NCBI GenBank assembly: GCA_020630575.1
Contig: JAHDBD010000009.1
Span: 1-64,000, forward strand
Source of the DNA: Bernardetia sp.
GTDB taxonomy: Bacteria > Bacteroidota > Bacteroidia > Cytophagales > Bernardetiaceae
DNA: 64,000 nucleotides
Direction of reading: 5' to 3'
The notes beneath the pieces are model-generated. The model did no database searches, had not been told where the DNA came from, and saw nothing but the letters and a program-made list of their open reading frames with translations. Shown piece by piece: positions 18,407-27,103 of this stretch (position 1 is the first letter of the stretch; each line of letters starts with the position of its first letter). Position numbers and translations under genes: made by a program.

Positions 18407-20821
18407 TTAATTAATTCTAAAACTCACACCTGCTTGTATATTTGTTAATAGTTGAGGGTTAAAATTAGCATCTATGTCCAAACCTGTGGCATCTATACCT
18501 CCATACTCAGTATCAAAGACATTATTTACTCTAAAATAAGCACTTACATTCTTGTTGAAGTAATGACGAACTAGCATATCAAGTGTATAATATCCATCTG
18601 TTTTAGCTCTTTCTTCTTCATACTGTTCTATATTAAAAGTATTTCGTCTGTACCAACTACTCATCAGTACGTTTTGAAAGTTAATATACCATTTTGGAGA
18701 GGGACGAAAAGAGACACGTAACTGCCCCATAAAATCAGGCTGCATTCGATAATCATTTATTGTACCTCCATCATCTGGCAAAACTTCACTTCCTTGTGTA
18801 TAACTAAAAAACAAATCAGTATCTAAATGAATGCGTTCAATGATATTCTTTATCTTCAAAATTCCTTGTATTCCATAAATAGCTGAACGACTATCTTCAC
18901 TATTTATAAATTCTCGTGCTGTTCCATTAGAGTTTCCTGATAAGGAAGAAGCTAATGGATATATTTGTTTATCTATTCGACGAAAACGTCCCACAATTGG
19001 ACTTCTTGTTCCTGTAAAATAACCTACTATATCTAGAGTAATATTTTTACTTGGAAAATATCGAATTCCTGTTTCTATTGTAACAGAGGTTTCTGCATTC
19101 AAATTAGGATTTGGAACTTGTTGATAAATAATTGAATCTGTCTCAATATCTACTAAAGCAAGTGAAGTAAACTGAGTAGAAGGAGGTGGCGTACGAAAAG
19201 CTGTTGCTCCAGAAGCTCTAAATGATAATTTTGGAGTTGCCTTATACAACAAAGCTATTCTAGGATTTAAAGAAGAGTTAGCTGTTGTATCAGCATCTAC
19301 TCCACTACGAGTATCTGCTCTTAACCCAAAAACACCTACCCATTTATTTTTTGTATAATAGGCTTGAAGAAATACACCTCCATTAAAAAAAGTATTTCCA
19401 TTATACCCAAAATCTCCTAATATAGGATCAGGTTCAAGATTTCCATTTACAGCCTTATCATACAGATTTATATCAAAAGGTTTCTCCAAATCATTTGTCA
19501 CAGGCAGATTGAAAGAAGTAGTAACAGAAAAACCTCCTGTTAACTCAAAATATGGATTTATTTTTCTAGTATAAATACTTTCCAAAAAAACATCATCCGA
19601 ACCTTCATACCTATATGAGCGACCTACCGAACGACCAATATTATAATTTGTACCAAAAGAACTATTTGCGTCCAATCTATAATACAAATAAGAAGCATTT
19701 ATTAAAAAAGATGACTTTTTATTGCTTGTTTGATAAGAAATGTGTGTTCTACGAAGGGTTTCTGCCATATAGGTTTCTGGATTGGCATACGAGAAAAAAG
19801 CAGGAGTACGTCCCAAAACGCTATGCCTTCGACTGTACATTTCATCTATCGTAACTTGCAGTTTTCTATAATTAAATTTTACTCCTATCAAATAGCTTTG
19901 TTCTGGCAATTGATTAACTGTTGCTTTAGTAGGAGTTCCAGTATAAGAAGTAAACCCAACTCTTTCTTCTAAGAGTGTCAGAAAAGAATCTGGCTGATTG
20001 GTCGCCAAATCTCTAAGTAACCGTCTCGTCTGTAAATCACTTGGACTAGTAAAAGCATTTAGAAAAGCATTAAACGGATTAAAGGCATCTGAATCTTCAT
20101 CTAAAACCAAATCATCTCTTTTAGTAAGATTTCCATAAATGCTATATTGCAAAACGTTTCTATCTCTTCCAGCCTTTCCTCCTGCCAAAAAATCAACATG
20201 TCTATAATTTTCTGTTCCAAAATAAGCATTCGCTTGTGCATAAGCAGACTTTTCTGAAGTTTGAGTAATAATATTAATTACACCAGCCACAGCATCTGCA
20301 CCATAAACTGCTGAAGCAGGACCGTATACAATTTCGATGCGTTCGGCTTGAGATATTGGAAGTTGCGCTCCAATAGCAAGCGCACCATTTACAGCAGGCT
20401 GAATGGGAACATTATTTATCAAAATTTTGGTATATTCATTTCCTATTTGTCCACGCATAAAAAACATTTCACCCAAAACTCCAGAACCTGGTTGAGAAAC
20501 TTTTATCCAAGGAACTGTCTTTAATACATCTACAAGGGTAATATATCCATTTTCCATAATTTCCTCTTTTGTAACTACATATACTGTTGAGGGAATATCT
20601 TTGAGTTCCTTTGCCGAACGACTTACTGAAACTAAGCGGGTTTCTTCTGTAAAAGTAGTTTTATTAAGATCTGCTTCTGTTAATTTTTCTTTGGCTAGAT
20701 GAAGTGGAGTAGATATATTTTCTTGATTGTCTAAACTATCTGTAGTTTGAGCAAAAATGTTTGAAGCACACAACACGTAAAGAAGCAAAACAAATAAAGA
20801 AGTAAAACTATTATTTTTCAT
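18407..20821 (-). CDS. TonB-dependent outer-membrane receptor
   Basis: This 804-residue outer-membrane transporter begins with a signal peptide (FVLLLYVLCASNIFA, cleaved near residue 25). A plug domain follows at about 60-180 (SAKELKDIPSTVYVVTKEEI, then DVLKTVPWIKV and ERIEIVYGPASAVYGADAVAGVINI). The remainder is a 22-strand-type beta barrel that ends in FRIN, near a typical aromatic C-terminal barrel signal. The residues around YGADAVAGVINI resemble ferric-siderophore or vitamin B12-type receptors, but the substrate cannot be told. No SusD partner is next to it. It stands alone and is divergent from the sigma-factor gene. Confidence 0.92.
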   Translation of the reverse strand: MKNNSFTSLFVLLLYVLCASNIFAQTTDSLDNQENISTPLHLAKEKLTEADLNKTTFTEETRLVSVSRSAKELKDIPSTVYVVTKEEIMENGYITLVDVLKTVPWIKVSQPGSGVLGEMFFMRGQIGNEYTKILINNVPIQPAVNGALAIGAQLPISQAERIEIVYGPASAVYGADAVAGVINIITQTSEKSAYAQANAYFGTENYRHVDFLAGGKAGRDRNVLQYSIYGNLTKRDDLVLDEDSDAFNPFNAFLNAFTSPSDLQTRRLLRDLATNQPDSFLTLLEERVGFTSYTGTPTKATVNQLPEQSYLIGVKFNYRKLQVTIDEMYSRRHSVLGRTPAFFSYANPETYMAETLRRTHISYQTSNKKSSFLINASYLYYRLDANSSFGTNYNIGRSVGRSYRYEGSDDVFLESIYTRKINPYFELTGGFSVTTSFNLPVTNDLEKPFDINLYDKAVNGNLEPDPILGDFGYNGNTFFNGGVFLQAYYTKNKWVGVFGLRADTRSGVDADTTANSSLNPRIALLYKATPKLSFRASGATAFRTPPPSTQFTSLALVDIETDSIIYQQVPNPNLNAETSVTIETGIRYFPSKNITLDIVGYFTGTRSPIVGRFRRIDKQIYPLASSLSGNSNGTAREFINSEDSRSAIYGIQGILKIKNIIERIHLDTDLFFSYTQGSEVLPDDGGTINDYRMQPDFMGQLRVSFRPSPKWYINFQNVLMSSWYRRNTFNIEQYEEERAKTDGYYTLDMLVRHYFNKNVSAYFRVNNVFDTEYGGIDATGLDIDANFNPQLLTNIQAGVSFRIN

Positions 20822-21090
20822 AAGATTGAAAAAGGTTAAGCAAATAAATAAAACAGTGAAGTAAAACGAAATATACTATAAAACAAACTAGTAATCCACC
20901 TCCTAAATTTGAGTTTATTTTGTAATTTTGAGAGAAATTTATAAAAAATCAATATAAAAATGTTACTTTTTGACTAAAATACGGTTTTATTTGTAAAGAG
21001 TAAATAAAGTAGCACATAGAGTTTTCGAAACAGCTATTTTTAACTTTTCAATTTTGTTTTAAAGTAAAATTCTATTCACAAAATTTTCAT

Positions 21091-21678
21091 TTGACACAAT
21101 CTCAACTACATATTTCATTGCAAGATTCTAAAACGGATAAAAGCGAAGAAGAACAAATTTTAGCAGCACAAAAAGACTCTAAAAACTTTAGATTCCTTTA
21201 TGAGGCAAACTATGAAGCTATTTTTCGTTTTTTGTATCGAAAAGCAAATGATGAAGCTCTAGCTGCTGATTTGACTTCTCAGACTTTTATAAAAGCACTC
21301 CAAAATATTCAGAAATTTGAATATAAAGGAGTTCCATTTTCAGCGTGGTTGTATAGAATTGCTTCCAATGAATTTTTGAAATATTATAGAAAACAGAAAA
21401 AAATGCCTGTCTATTCATTAGAAGAAGAAACAGCAAAAAAACTAACTAACTTTTCAGAGGAATTAGTAGATGAAAGACAACAAGAAAGAATAGACCAACT
21501 CAAAAAAGTATTAGAAAAACTCAAAACAAAAGATATGCAGATGATAGAGCTTCGCTTTTTTGAAGACAAATCATTCAAAGAAATTGCCTTTATCTTAGAA
21601 ACAACAGAAAGTGCAGCCAAAATGAGAACATATAGAATATTAGAAAAAATAAAAGAATCAGTTACCAGTTATCAGTAA
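21091..21678 (+). CDS. ECF-type RNA polymerase sigma factor (sigma-24 family)
   Basis: This 195-residue sigma factor has region 2 at about 45-105 (NYEAIFRFLYRKANDEALAAD, then SAWLYRIASNEFL) and region 4 at about 130-190 (ELRFFEDKSFKEIAFILETTESAAKMRTYRILEKI). No ATG lies in frame before region 2, so the start must be the TTG at 21091 or another alternative codon. The gene 68 bp downstream encodes a single-TM protein that is probably its anti-sigma factor, and a strong hairpin sits between them. The divergent TonB receptor may be a target, but this is inference. Confidence 0.85.
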   Translation: MTQSQLHISLQDSKTDKSEEEQILAAQKDSKNFRFLYEANYEAIFRFLYRKANDEALAADLTSQTFIKALQNIQKFEYKGVPFSAWLYRIASNEFLKYYRKQKKMPVYSLEEETAKKLTNFSEELVDERQQERIDQLKKVLEKLKTKDMQMIELRFFEDKSFKEIAFILETTESAAKMRTYRILEKIKESVTSYQ

Positions 21679-21696
21679 ACAGTTAAGGATAAATCC

Positions 21697-21726
21697 TCGT
21701 TGACGGTTGCATTTGAACCTCAACGA
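21697..21726 (+). terminator. Hairpin between sigma factor and anti-sigma genes
   Basis: TCGTTGA and GGTT (21697-21708, one bulged C) pair with AACC and TCAACGA (21716-21726) around a 7-base loop. No T tract follows directly, so it may attenuate or stabilise the mRNA rather than terminate it fully. Confidence 0.55.
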
Positions 21727-21745
21727 TGGTTAAAAAACAAAAACT

Positions 21746-22426
21746 ATGAAAAATCAAGATATAAATTTCAATCAAAAATCTATTTCTTCAGAGAAAATAA
21801 AATCCTATCAAGATTTTGATGCTCTTTTAAATGAAGTAGAAAATAATAAATCTAGCAGTAAATCTAGTGAAAAGACAAAAACAGTTTTTATGTCTTTTTC
21901 TAATCCTTATTTCTCTATTGCAGCTTCTATTTGTTTGCTTTTTGTAATTGGAATAAGTTTATTTTTAGCTCAAAATGAATCAAATACAGAACTAGCCGAA
22001 ATCAGCAATCAAACAGAAAACAAAACAGATTTAGCGTATTCTATCACAAACAAAGATTTAGAAACTGCCGAACGCCTGACAGCTTCTCTTTCTCAAAAAA
22101 TAGATTTACCAACTCCCAAAAATGGAACTGCTGTTACAACAACTATTTTAGAAGAAAATGCAAGTCCTGAAAATGCTTCTTTAGAACAAGTTGCTCAAGT
22201 ATTGAAAAGTGAGATGAATAAAGAAAATTCGTGTAAACTAACTACTTCCTCTGAAAAACACACAAAGTATATTGCTTTTGTAGTCAGTAGTGAAGGACAA
22301 ATTACTGATATAGAAGCACAAGGTTGTGAACAAGAAGCTAGAAAAGTATTGGCTTCATTCCCAAAATGGAAATCTGGAACACTGCAAGGTCAGCACCTTT
22401 CACAACGTATTGTGGTAGCTATTTAA
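21746..22426 (+). CDS. Putative anti-sigma factor, single TM with TonB-C-like extracytoplasmic domain
   Basis: This 226-residue protein has a cytoplasmic polar N-terminus (1-50), one membrane helix at about 55-75 (PYFSIAASICLLFVIGISLFL) and an extracytoplasmic part. The last 70 residues (IAFVVSSEGQITDI, then SFPKWKSGTLQGQ and RIVVAI) resemble the TonB C-terminal fold seen in many Bacteroidota periplasmic proteins. Its position right after an ECF sigma gene and its inside-out topology suggest an anti-sigma factor, but no classical zinc anti-sigma motif is visible. The function is inferred from context. Confidence 0.6.
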   Translation: MKNQDINFNQKSISSEKIKSYQDFDALLNEVENNKSSSKSSEKTKTVFMSFSNPYFSIAASICLLFVIGISLFLAQNESNTELAEISNQTENKTDLAYSITNKDLETAERLTASLSQKIDLPTPKNGTAVTTTILEENASPENASLEQVAQVLKSEMNKENSCKLTTSSEKHTKYIAFVVSSEGQITDIEAQGCEQEARKVLASFPKWKSGTLQGQHLSQRIVVAI

Positions 22427-22479
22427 GAACTTAACTTTTATTGAACTCAAGCAGAGTAAGATGTATTTAGATAATTTCG

Positions 22480-22487
22480 TACTTTTG
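22480..22487 (+). promoter_or_regulatory. Possible -7 element (TACTTTTG) for mrp
   Basis: It matches TAnnTTTG and lies 47 bp before the mrp start. No good -33 TTG was seen at the normal distance, so the call is tentative. Confidence 0.35.
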
Positions 22488-22534
22488 TAATTCATTATTT
22501 AACAGCTAAAAAAAAGATTTACAAAAAATATATA

Positions 22535-23659
22535 ATGTCTATACAAATTACAAAAGAAGGAATTTTAGAAGCTCTTTCTACGGTAGATGACCCAGATTTG
22601 AAAAAAGATTTGGTTACCTTAGGAATGATAAAAAATATATCAATAGAACAAGAAGTAAACAAAACGACAGTACATTTTACAGTCGTTTTGACTACTCCTG
22701 CTTGTCCTCTCAAAGAACTCATTCGTAACAACTGTGAAAAAGCAATTCATCAAAAATACGATGAAAGCATTCGTTGTCAGATAGAAATGACTTCAAATGT
22801 TACTACAATTAGAAAAGGAAAAATACTTCCTGAAGTAAAAAATATAATTGCTGTTGCTTCTGGAAAAGGTGGCGTAGGTAAATCTACGGTTGCTTCAAAT
22901 TTGGCTGTTGCTCTTGCCCAAACAGGTGCAAAAGTAGGTTTAATAGATGCTGATATTTTTGGTCCTTCTATCCCTACCATGTTTGATTGTGAAACAGCAC
23001 GCCCTGGGGTTCGTCAAGAAGGCGAGCGTTATATTATCTTACCTTTCGAAAAACATGGCGTAAAGTTACTATCTATTGGTTTTCTTGCTCCTCCTGATGA
23101 TGCTATCGTGTGGCGTGGGCCTATGGCGAGTTCTGCATTTAAACAATTTTTGTCTGACACTGATTGGGGCGAACTAGATTATTTGTTTATTGACCTTCCT
23201 CCAGGGACGAGTGATATTCACCTTACTTTGGTTCAGACTGTTCCAGTAACAGGCGCAGTAATCGTGACGACACCTCAACGAGTGGCTTTAGCAGATGCTC
23301 AAAAAGGAGTGGCGATGTTTACACAACCAAAAATCAATGTTCCTATTTTGGGAATTGTTGAGAACATGGCGTATTTCACACCTGCCGAACTTCCTGAAAA
23401 CAAATATTATCTTTTTGGAGAAAATGGGGGAAAAGTATTAGCCAAACGAAATGATGTTCCATTTTTGGGAGAAGTTCCTTTGGTACAATCTATTCGTGAA
23501 GCTGGTGATGAAGGAATTCCTTTAGCAGCTCAAGATAACCTTGATAATCAATCTCAACTTGTTACAGAAACATTTAAGGATATTGCTCAAAAACTAGCGC
23601 AAAGTGTAGCTGTAAGAAATGCACAACAAAATCCAACAGAAGCTGTTTCTACAAACTAA
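22535..23659 (+). CDS. Mrp/NBP35 family Fe-S cluster carrier ATPase
   Basis: This 374-residue protein carries and inserts iron-sulfur clusters. The N-terminal DUF59/MIP18-like domain is at 1-90 (ALSTVDDPDL and TTPACPLKELI). The deviant Walker A is SGKGGVGKSTVA at about 107-118, followed by IDADIFGPS and DLPPGTSD. The usual C-terminal CxxC that bridges a cluster in many Mrp/ApbC proteins is replaced by YFTPAELPENKYY, as I recall for Bacteroidota members. An nfu gene follows 127 bp later on the same strand, which supports a joint Fe-S role. A long hairpin separates the two. Confidence 0.9.
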   Translation: MSIQITKEGILEALSTVDDPDLKKDLVTLGMIKNISIEQEVNKTTVHFTVVLTTPACPLKELIRNNCEKAIHQKYDESIRCQIEMTSNVTTIRKGKILPEVKNIIAVASGKGGVGKSTVASNLAVALAQTGAKVGLIDADIFGPSIPTMFDCETARPGVRQEGERYIILPFEKHGVKLLSIGFLAPPDDAIVWRGPMASSAFKQFLSDTDWGELDYLFIDLPPGTSDIHLTLVQTVPVTGAVIVTTPQRVALADAQKGVAMFTQPKINVPILGIVENMAYFTPAELPENKYYLFGENGGKVLAKRNDVPFLGEVPLVQSIREAGDEGIPLAAQDNLDNQSQLVTETFKDIAQKLAQSVAVRNAQQNPTEAVSTN

Positions 23660-23665
23660 GATATG

Positions 23666-23709
23666 ATTCCTAACTGTCAATAAAAGTTTAATTATTGACA
23701 GTTAGGAAT
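23666..23709 (+). terminator. Long hairpin after mrp
   Basis: An 18-bp perfect stem, ATTCCTAACTGTCAATAA at 23666-23683 with its complement at 23692-23709, closes an 8-base loop. No T run follows, so it may be a Rho-assisted terminator, an mRNA 3' stabiliser or an extragenic palindrome. Confidence 0.65.
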
Positions 23710-23786
23710 TATGATAAGAAAATCCCTAAAAATTGATTATATTTGAATGCAAATTATTCATCAAATCATTATAAAATAAAGCAATT

Positions 23787-24062
23787 ATGAGCCTAGAAAA
23801 TAATTTAGAAAAAAGAGTAGAAATAGCCTTAGATACCATTCGTCCTTATTTAAAAGCAGATGGTGGAGATGTAAAAGTAATAGAAATTACAGAAGACGGA
23901 ATAGTTAAAGTAGAAATGATTGGTGCTTGTGGGTCGTGTTCTATTTCTCCTATTACACTCAAAACAGGCATCGAACAAGCCATTTTGAGTCATGTGGAAG
24001 AAATAAAAAGTGTTGTTGCAATCAATTTGACTGATACAAAAGAAAAAAACGTAGCCGTCTAA
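23787..24062 (+). CDS. NifU-like (Nfu) Fe-S scaffold protein
   Basis: This 91-residue protein consists of the NifU C-terminal domain alone. The cluster-binding CxxC is C48 and C51 in GACGSCSISPITLKTGIE, preceded by the family hallmark LKADGGDVKV. Nfu proteins carry [4Fe-4S] clusters to target apoproteins. It follows mrp on the same strand, and the two are often found together. It is complete and of normal size. Confidence 0.93.
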   Translation: MSLENNLEKRVEIALDTIRPYLKADGGDVKVIEITEDGIVKVEMIGACGSCSISPITLKTGIEQAILSHVEEIKSVVAINLTDTKEKNVAV

Positions 24063-24360
24063 ACTTAAAAAGACAAGTAAATTAGAATAGAACTTACTCA
24101 AAAAAGGTTTAGTATCAATTCTTAAAAAATCACTATAAAAAGTCTTTTTTTTAAGAAATAGACACCGAAATAAAAAATAATTTCAGTTTTTTAACCAAAT
24201 TTTAAGAAATAGCTTGCAATTATGCCTATCAAATCATACATTTGGTAATAGAAATATACTTGTACTTGGTACAAGAAAATTTCTAAGCTTTTTCATAGCT
24301 GGTTGAAAGCCTTGAGGGGGAGGTTTTGCTTCCCTCACAAGTTTCAAATCTTCATAATTT
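24063..24360 (+). promoter_or_regulatory. Long, structured leader of the ubiA-type gene
   Basis: A candidate promoter, TTG at 24214-24216 and TACATTTG at 24237-24244 with 20 bp between, would start transcription near 24250. Just inside the transcript is a perfect dyad, CTTGTAC-TTG-GTACAAG (24259-24275), with an outer AGAAA/TTTCT pairing. A second hairpin at 24303-24347 ends 13 bases before the ATG. No known riboswitch pattern was recognised. The dyad could instead be a repressor operator. Confidence 0.5.
24303..24347 (+). ncRNA. Large hairpin directly before the ubiA-type start codon
   Basis: TTGAAA (24303-24308), CTTG (24311-24314) and GGGGGAGG (24316-24323) pair with CTTCCCTC (24329-24336), CAAG (24338-24341) and TTTCAA (24342-24347). 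The result is about 18 pairs with a GC bulge, one A.A mismatch and a TTTTG loop. It is much more G+C-rich than its surroundings. There is no T tract, so it is more likely a regulatory leader structure than a terminator. Confidence 0.45.
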
Positions 24361-25254
24361 ATGAAATCTTTTTGCAGTCTTGTATTTCAACTCTATTCCT
24401 CTTTACGTCCTCTCAACTTATTTCTTATTCTTCTTACCCAAACACTAACAAGTGTTTTTTTATTGAACAATTCACTTTGCATTACAAATATATTTAAAAA
24501 AACAGATTTTATTTTTTGTTTTAATTTTTACTTGCTTGTTTTGGCTACTGTTTTGAGTGCAGCAGCAGGCTATATTTTGAATGATATATTTGATAGAAAA
24601 ATAGATTTAATCAATTCCCCTAAGCGTGGTCTTTTCACAGAAAAAAACCTTTATCTATTCTATTTTTTAAGCAGTTTATTTTTTGGAGTAGCCTTATTTT
24701 CAAGTTTTATAATCTCCTTCCAAATTGGTTTTGCAGTTCTTTTTAGTTGTATTTTACTTATTTTTTATGCCAAGTACAGCAAACAGCTAGGAATCTTGAA
24801 ACCTATCCTAGTTTCTTTTCTGACAGCTTTTTCAATTGTTTTGTTAGGTTTTCTTTATTCTTTTGATTCTATTCCTATCACAATTTGGCTTTTTTCAATT
24901 TGGGCATTTTTACTTTCTATGATTAGAGAAATCATCAAAGATTTCGAAGATTTTGAAGGAGATATTTCTCAAAACAGCCTTACTTCTGTGATTCATTTAG
25001 GTAAAAGAAAAAGTAAAGTTTTGCTTATCCTTCTTTCCTCTCTTCTGATTCTTTCCTTATTAGTAGTTCCTTTTTTTACGCTTAATACTTCTTTTGGCTT
25101 TTTGCATCAATTGATAATGATTGTTTTGGTAGGAAATTTTATTTTTTTACTGAACAATAAGAAATTCAATTCCTCTACTAAAAACTACAAAAAACTTAGT
25201 CTTTTTTGTAAAATTATGATGCTCATCGGAATTTTGGGAATGATGGTTTATTAG
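24361..25254 (+). CDS. UbiA-type prenyltransferase
   Basis: This 297-residue polytopic membrane protein has both aspartate-rich motifs of the UbiA superfamily: NDxxDxxxD at 74-82 (NDIFDRKID) and the second motif KDFEDFEGD with D194, D197 and D201. Eight or nine hydrophobic helices follow the usual pattern. Members join a polyprenyl diphosphate to an aromatic ring or to glycerol phosphate. In Bacteroidota this group is often annotated geranylgeranylglycerol-phosphate geranylgeranyltransferase-like, and the acceptor is unsure here. The structured leader before the start suggests post-transcriptional control. Two palindromes follow the stop. Confidence 0.85.
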   Translation: MKSFCSLVFQLYSSLRPLNLFLILLTQTLTSVFLLNNSLCITNIFKKTDFIFCFNFYLLVLATVLSAAAGYILNDIFDRKIDLINSPKRGLFTEKNLYLFYFLSSLFFGVALFSSFIISFQIGFAVLFSCILLIFYAKYSKQLGILKPILVSFLTAFSIVLLGFLYSFDSIPITIWLFSIWAFLLSMIREIIKDFEDFEGDISQNSLTSVIHLGKRKSKVLLILLSSLLILSLLVVPFFTLNTSFGFLHQLIMIVLVGNFIFLLNNKKFNSSTKNYKKLSLFCKIMMLIGILGMMVY

Positions 25255-25275
25255 AAAGTTTCTATTCAGTTTAGT

Positions 25276-25340
25276 AATTCAAGCGAGGACGCTTGAATTA
25301 GAAAAAACTGGTTTAAGCGTCCTCGCTTAAACCCAGTTTT
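25276..25340. repeat. Two palindromes of repeat family 2 after the ubiA-type gene
   Basis: The first palindrome is AATTCAAGCG-AGGA-CGCTTGAATT (25276-25299). The second pairs AAAACTGG and TTTAAGCG (25304-25319) with CGCTTAAA and CCAGTTTT (25324-25340) with one bulged C. The shared AAGCG core and ACTGG arms reappear at 57528-57559. They probably serve as the terminator of the ubiA-type gene. Confidence 0.7.
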
Positions 25341-25646
25341 ACAAAATAAATTTCATGCGTTGCCCTACTAAAACACCAACAACATTAATGTATTTGTATT
25401 CTATCTGTATTCAAAATCCTGTTAACCGACAGTTCAGCGAAGCTAATCCTATAATTCCTTAAGCAATCAGTTACAGTATTTCTCATTAAAAGTATAGCAA
25501 AAACTAATTATTTTAGCTAAATTTACATCATTAAAAAATTAAATTCTAAACAAATTAGCAAAAACTATTTTTACGTATTTCTAATTATCTAAATTAAGTA
25601 ATTTTAATCCGTAATTTTTAATCCGTAATTCGTAATTATAAATTGT
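25341..25646. other. Intergenic leader of radA with repeats
   Basis: No gene is seen here. The segment CAGCGAAGCTAA (25434-25445) is similar to the reverse complement of TTAGCTACGCTG at 33012-33023. The last 45 bases are an array of the ATCCGTAATT / ATTCGTAATT unit, ending 7 bases before the radA start codon. Confidence 0.5.
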
Positions 25647-27032
25647 ATGGCTAAGAAAAAAGTAAAAACAGCTTATTTTTGTCAAGAATGTGGACACGAG
25701 TCTGCCAAATGGATGGGGAAATGTTCTGCCTGTGAAGAATGGAACACCTATGTAGAAGAAGTAATCGATAAAGGAGCAGACAAAACAGATGTAAAAAAAC
25801 TATGGCAAAGCGATAACGGAAGACGAGCATCCAACAAACCCAAAAAACTTTCTGAAATAGAAAAAACAGATTTTGCTAGAATCTCAACCCACGACGGAGA
25901 ACTCAACCGAGTTTTGGGAAGTGGATTAGTACAAGGTTCTTTAGTTTTGATTGGTGGAGAACCAGGGATTGGAAAATCTACTTTAATGTTACAGGTTGCT
26001 TTGGCTTTGAAAGACCATACTGTTTTATATGTTTCGGGAGAGGAAAGCGAACAGCAAATAAAACTTCGTGCTGAACGTTTGGATGCTTATTCAGAAAACT
26101 GTTTGATATTGAACGAAACAAATACACAAAATATTTTTATTCAGATAGAACAGTCAAAACCTGATGTTTTGATTATTGATTCTATTCAAACGCTTCATAC
26201 AGCACATATTGAGTCATCGGCAGGTAGCGTTTCGCAGGTACGTGAGTGTGCAGCCGAACTCTTGCGTTTTGCCAAAGAAACAGGAACGCCCGTATTTTTG
26301 ATTGGACATATTACAAAAGAGGGTTCACTTGCAGGCCCAAAAGTTTTGGAACACATGGTTGATACGGTGTTGCAATTTGAAGGCGACAGACACATGTCGT
26401 ATCGTATTTTGCGTACTATCAAAAATCGTTTTGGTTCTACTTCCGAGCTTGGAATTTATGAAATGCGCTCAACAGGACTTCGTGAAGTAAGCAATCCATC
26501 CGAAATTTTGATGTCGCAGCGAGATGAAGTTATTGGAGGGATTACTATTGGAACGACAATGGAAGGAAATCGCCCACTTTTGATTGAGGTGCAGTCGCTT
26601 GTCAGTATTGCAGCCTATGGAACGCCACAACGAAGTAGCACAGGTTTTGATGCCAAACGTTTGAATATGCTTTTGGCTGTTTTGGAAAAACGTGGAGGTT
26701 TTAGGCTCGGAACGCAAGATGTTTTCTTGAATATTGCTGGTGGTTTTAAAATTGAAGACCCTTCTATTGATTTGGCTGTCTGTACGTCGCTTATTTCTTC
26801 GTTGGAAAACTCGCCTGTTAGTTCGGATATTTGTTTTGCTGCTGAGGTAGGTTTGGGAGGAGAAATTAGAGCCGTTCAACGCATAGAACAACGTATTTCG
26901 GAAGCTGCAAAACTAGGTTTTCGTCAGATTGTAGTTTCAAAATACAATATAAAAGGATTGGATTTGAAGAAATTTGATATAGAAGTAAAAATTGCCAAAA
27001 CACTTGAAGATGTGATTAAACTGGTTTTTTAA
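25647..27032 (+). CDS. radA: DNA repair protein RadA
   Basis: This 461-residue RecA-like ATPase promotes branch migration in recombination. The N-terminal zinc finger is C12, C15, C26 and C29. Walker A is GGEPGIGKSTLM, the RadA-specific KNRFG motif is present (TIKNRFGSTSELG), and the Lon-protease-like C-terminal domain is at about 290-455. All regions are present at normal length. Its start codon directly follows a short AATTCGTAATT repeat that also precedes three other genes in this window. The TrlF-type gene follows 71 bp downstream. Confidence 0.96.
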   Translation: MAKKKVKTAYFCQECGHESAKWMGKCSACEEWNTYVEEVIDKGADKTDVKKLWQSDNGRRASNKPKKLSEIEKTDFARISTHDGELNRVLGSGLVQGSLVLIGGEPGIGKSTLMLQVALALKDHTVLYVSGEESEQQIKLRAERLDAYSENCLILNETNTQNIFIQIEQSKPDVLIIDSIQTLHTAHIESSAGSVSQVRECAAELLRFAKETGTPVFLIGHITKEGSLAGPKVLEHMVDTVLQFEGDRHMSYRILRTIKNRFGSTSELGIYEMRSTGLREVSNPSEILMSQRDEVIGGITIGTTMEGNRPLLIEVQSLVSIAAYGTPQRSSTGFDAKRLNMLLAVLEKRGGFRLGTQDVFLNIAGGFKIEDPSIDLAVCTSLISSLENSPVSSDICFAAEVGLGGEIRAVQRIEQRISEAAKLGFRQIVVSKYNIKGLDLKKFDIEVKIAKTLEDVIKLVF

Positions 27033-27103
27033 TTCTTTTTTTACCTAAAAAACATTATATTTATTTCATATTTTTAAAACTACAATTATTTTATACTTTC
27101 TTT

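Noticed and set aside
24303..24347. Rho-independent terminator or tRNA-like element before the ubiA-type gene
   Set aside because: There is no T tract after the stem and no cloverleaf arms. It is kept as a leader hairpin instead.
26469..26891. 140-codon open frame on the minus strand inside radA
   Set aside because: It is a shadow of the well-conserved radA frame, with low-complexity, basic composition and no family resemblance.
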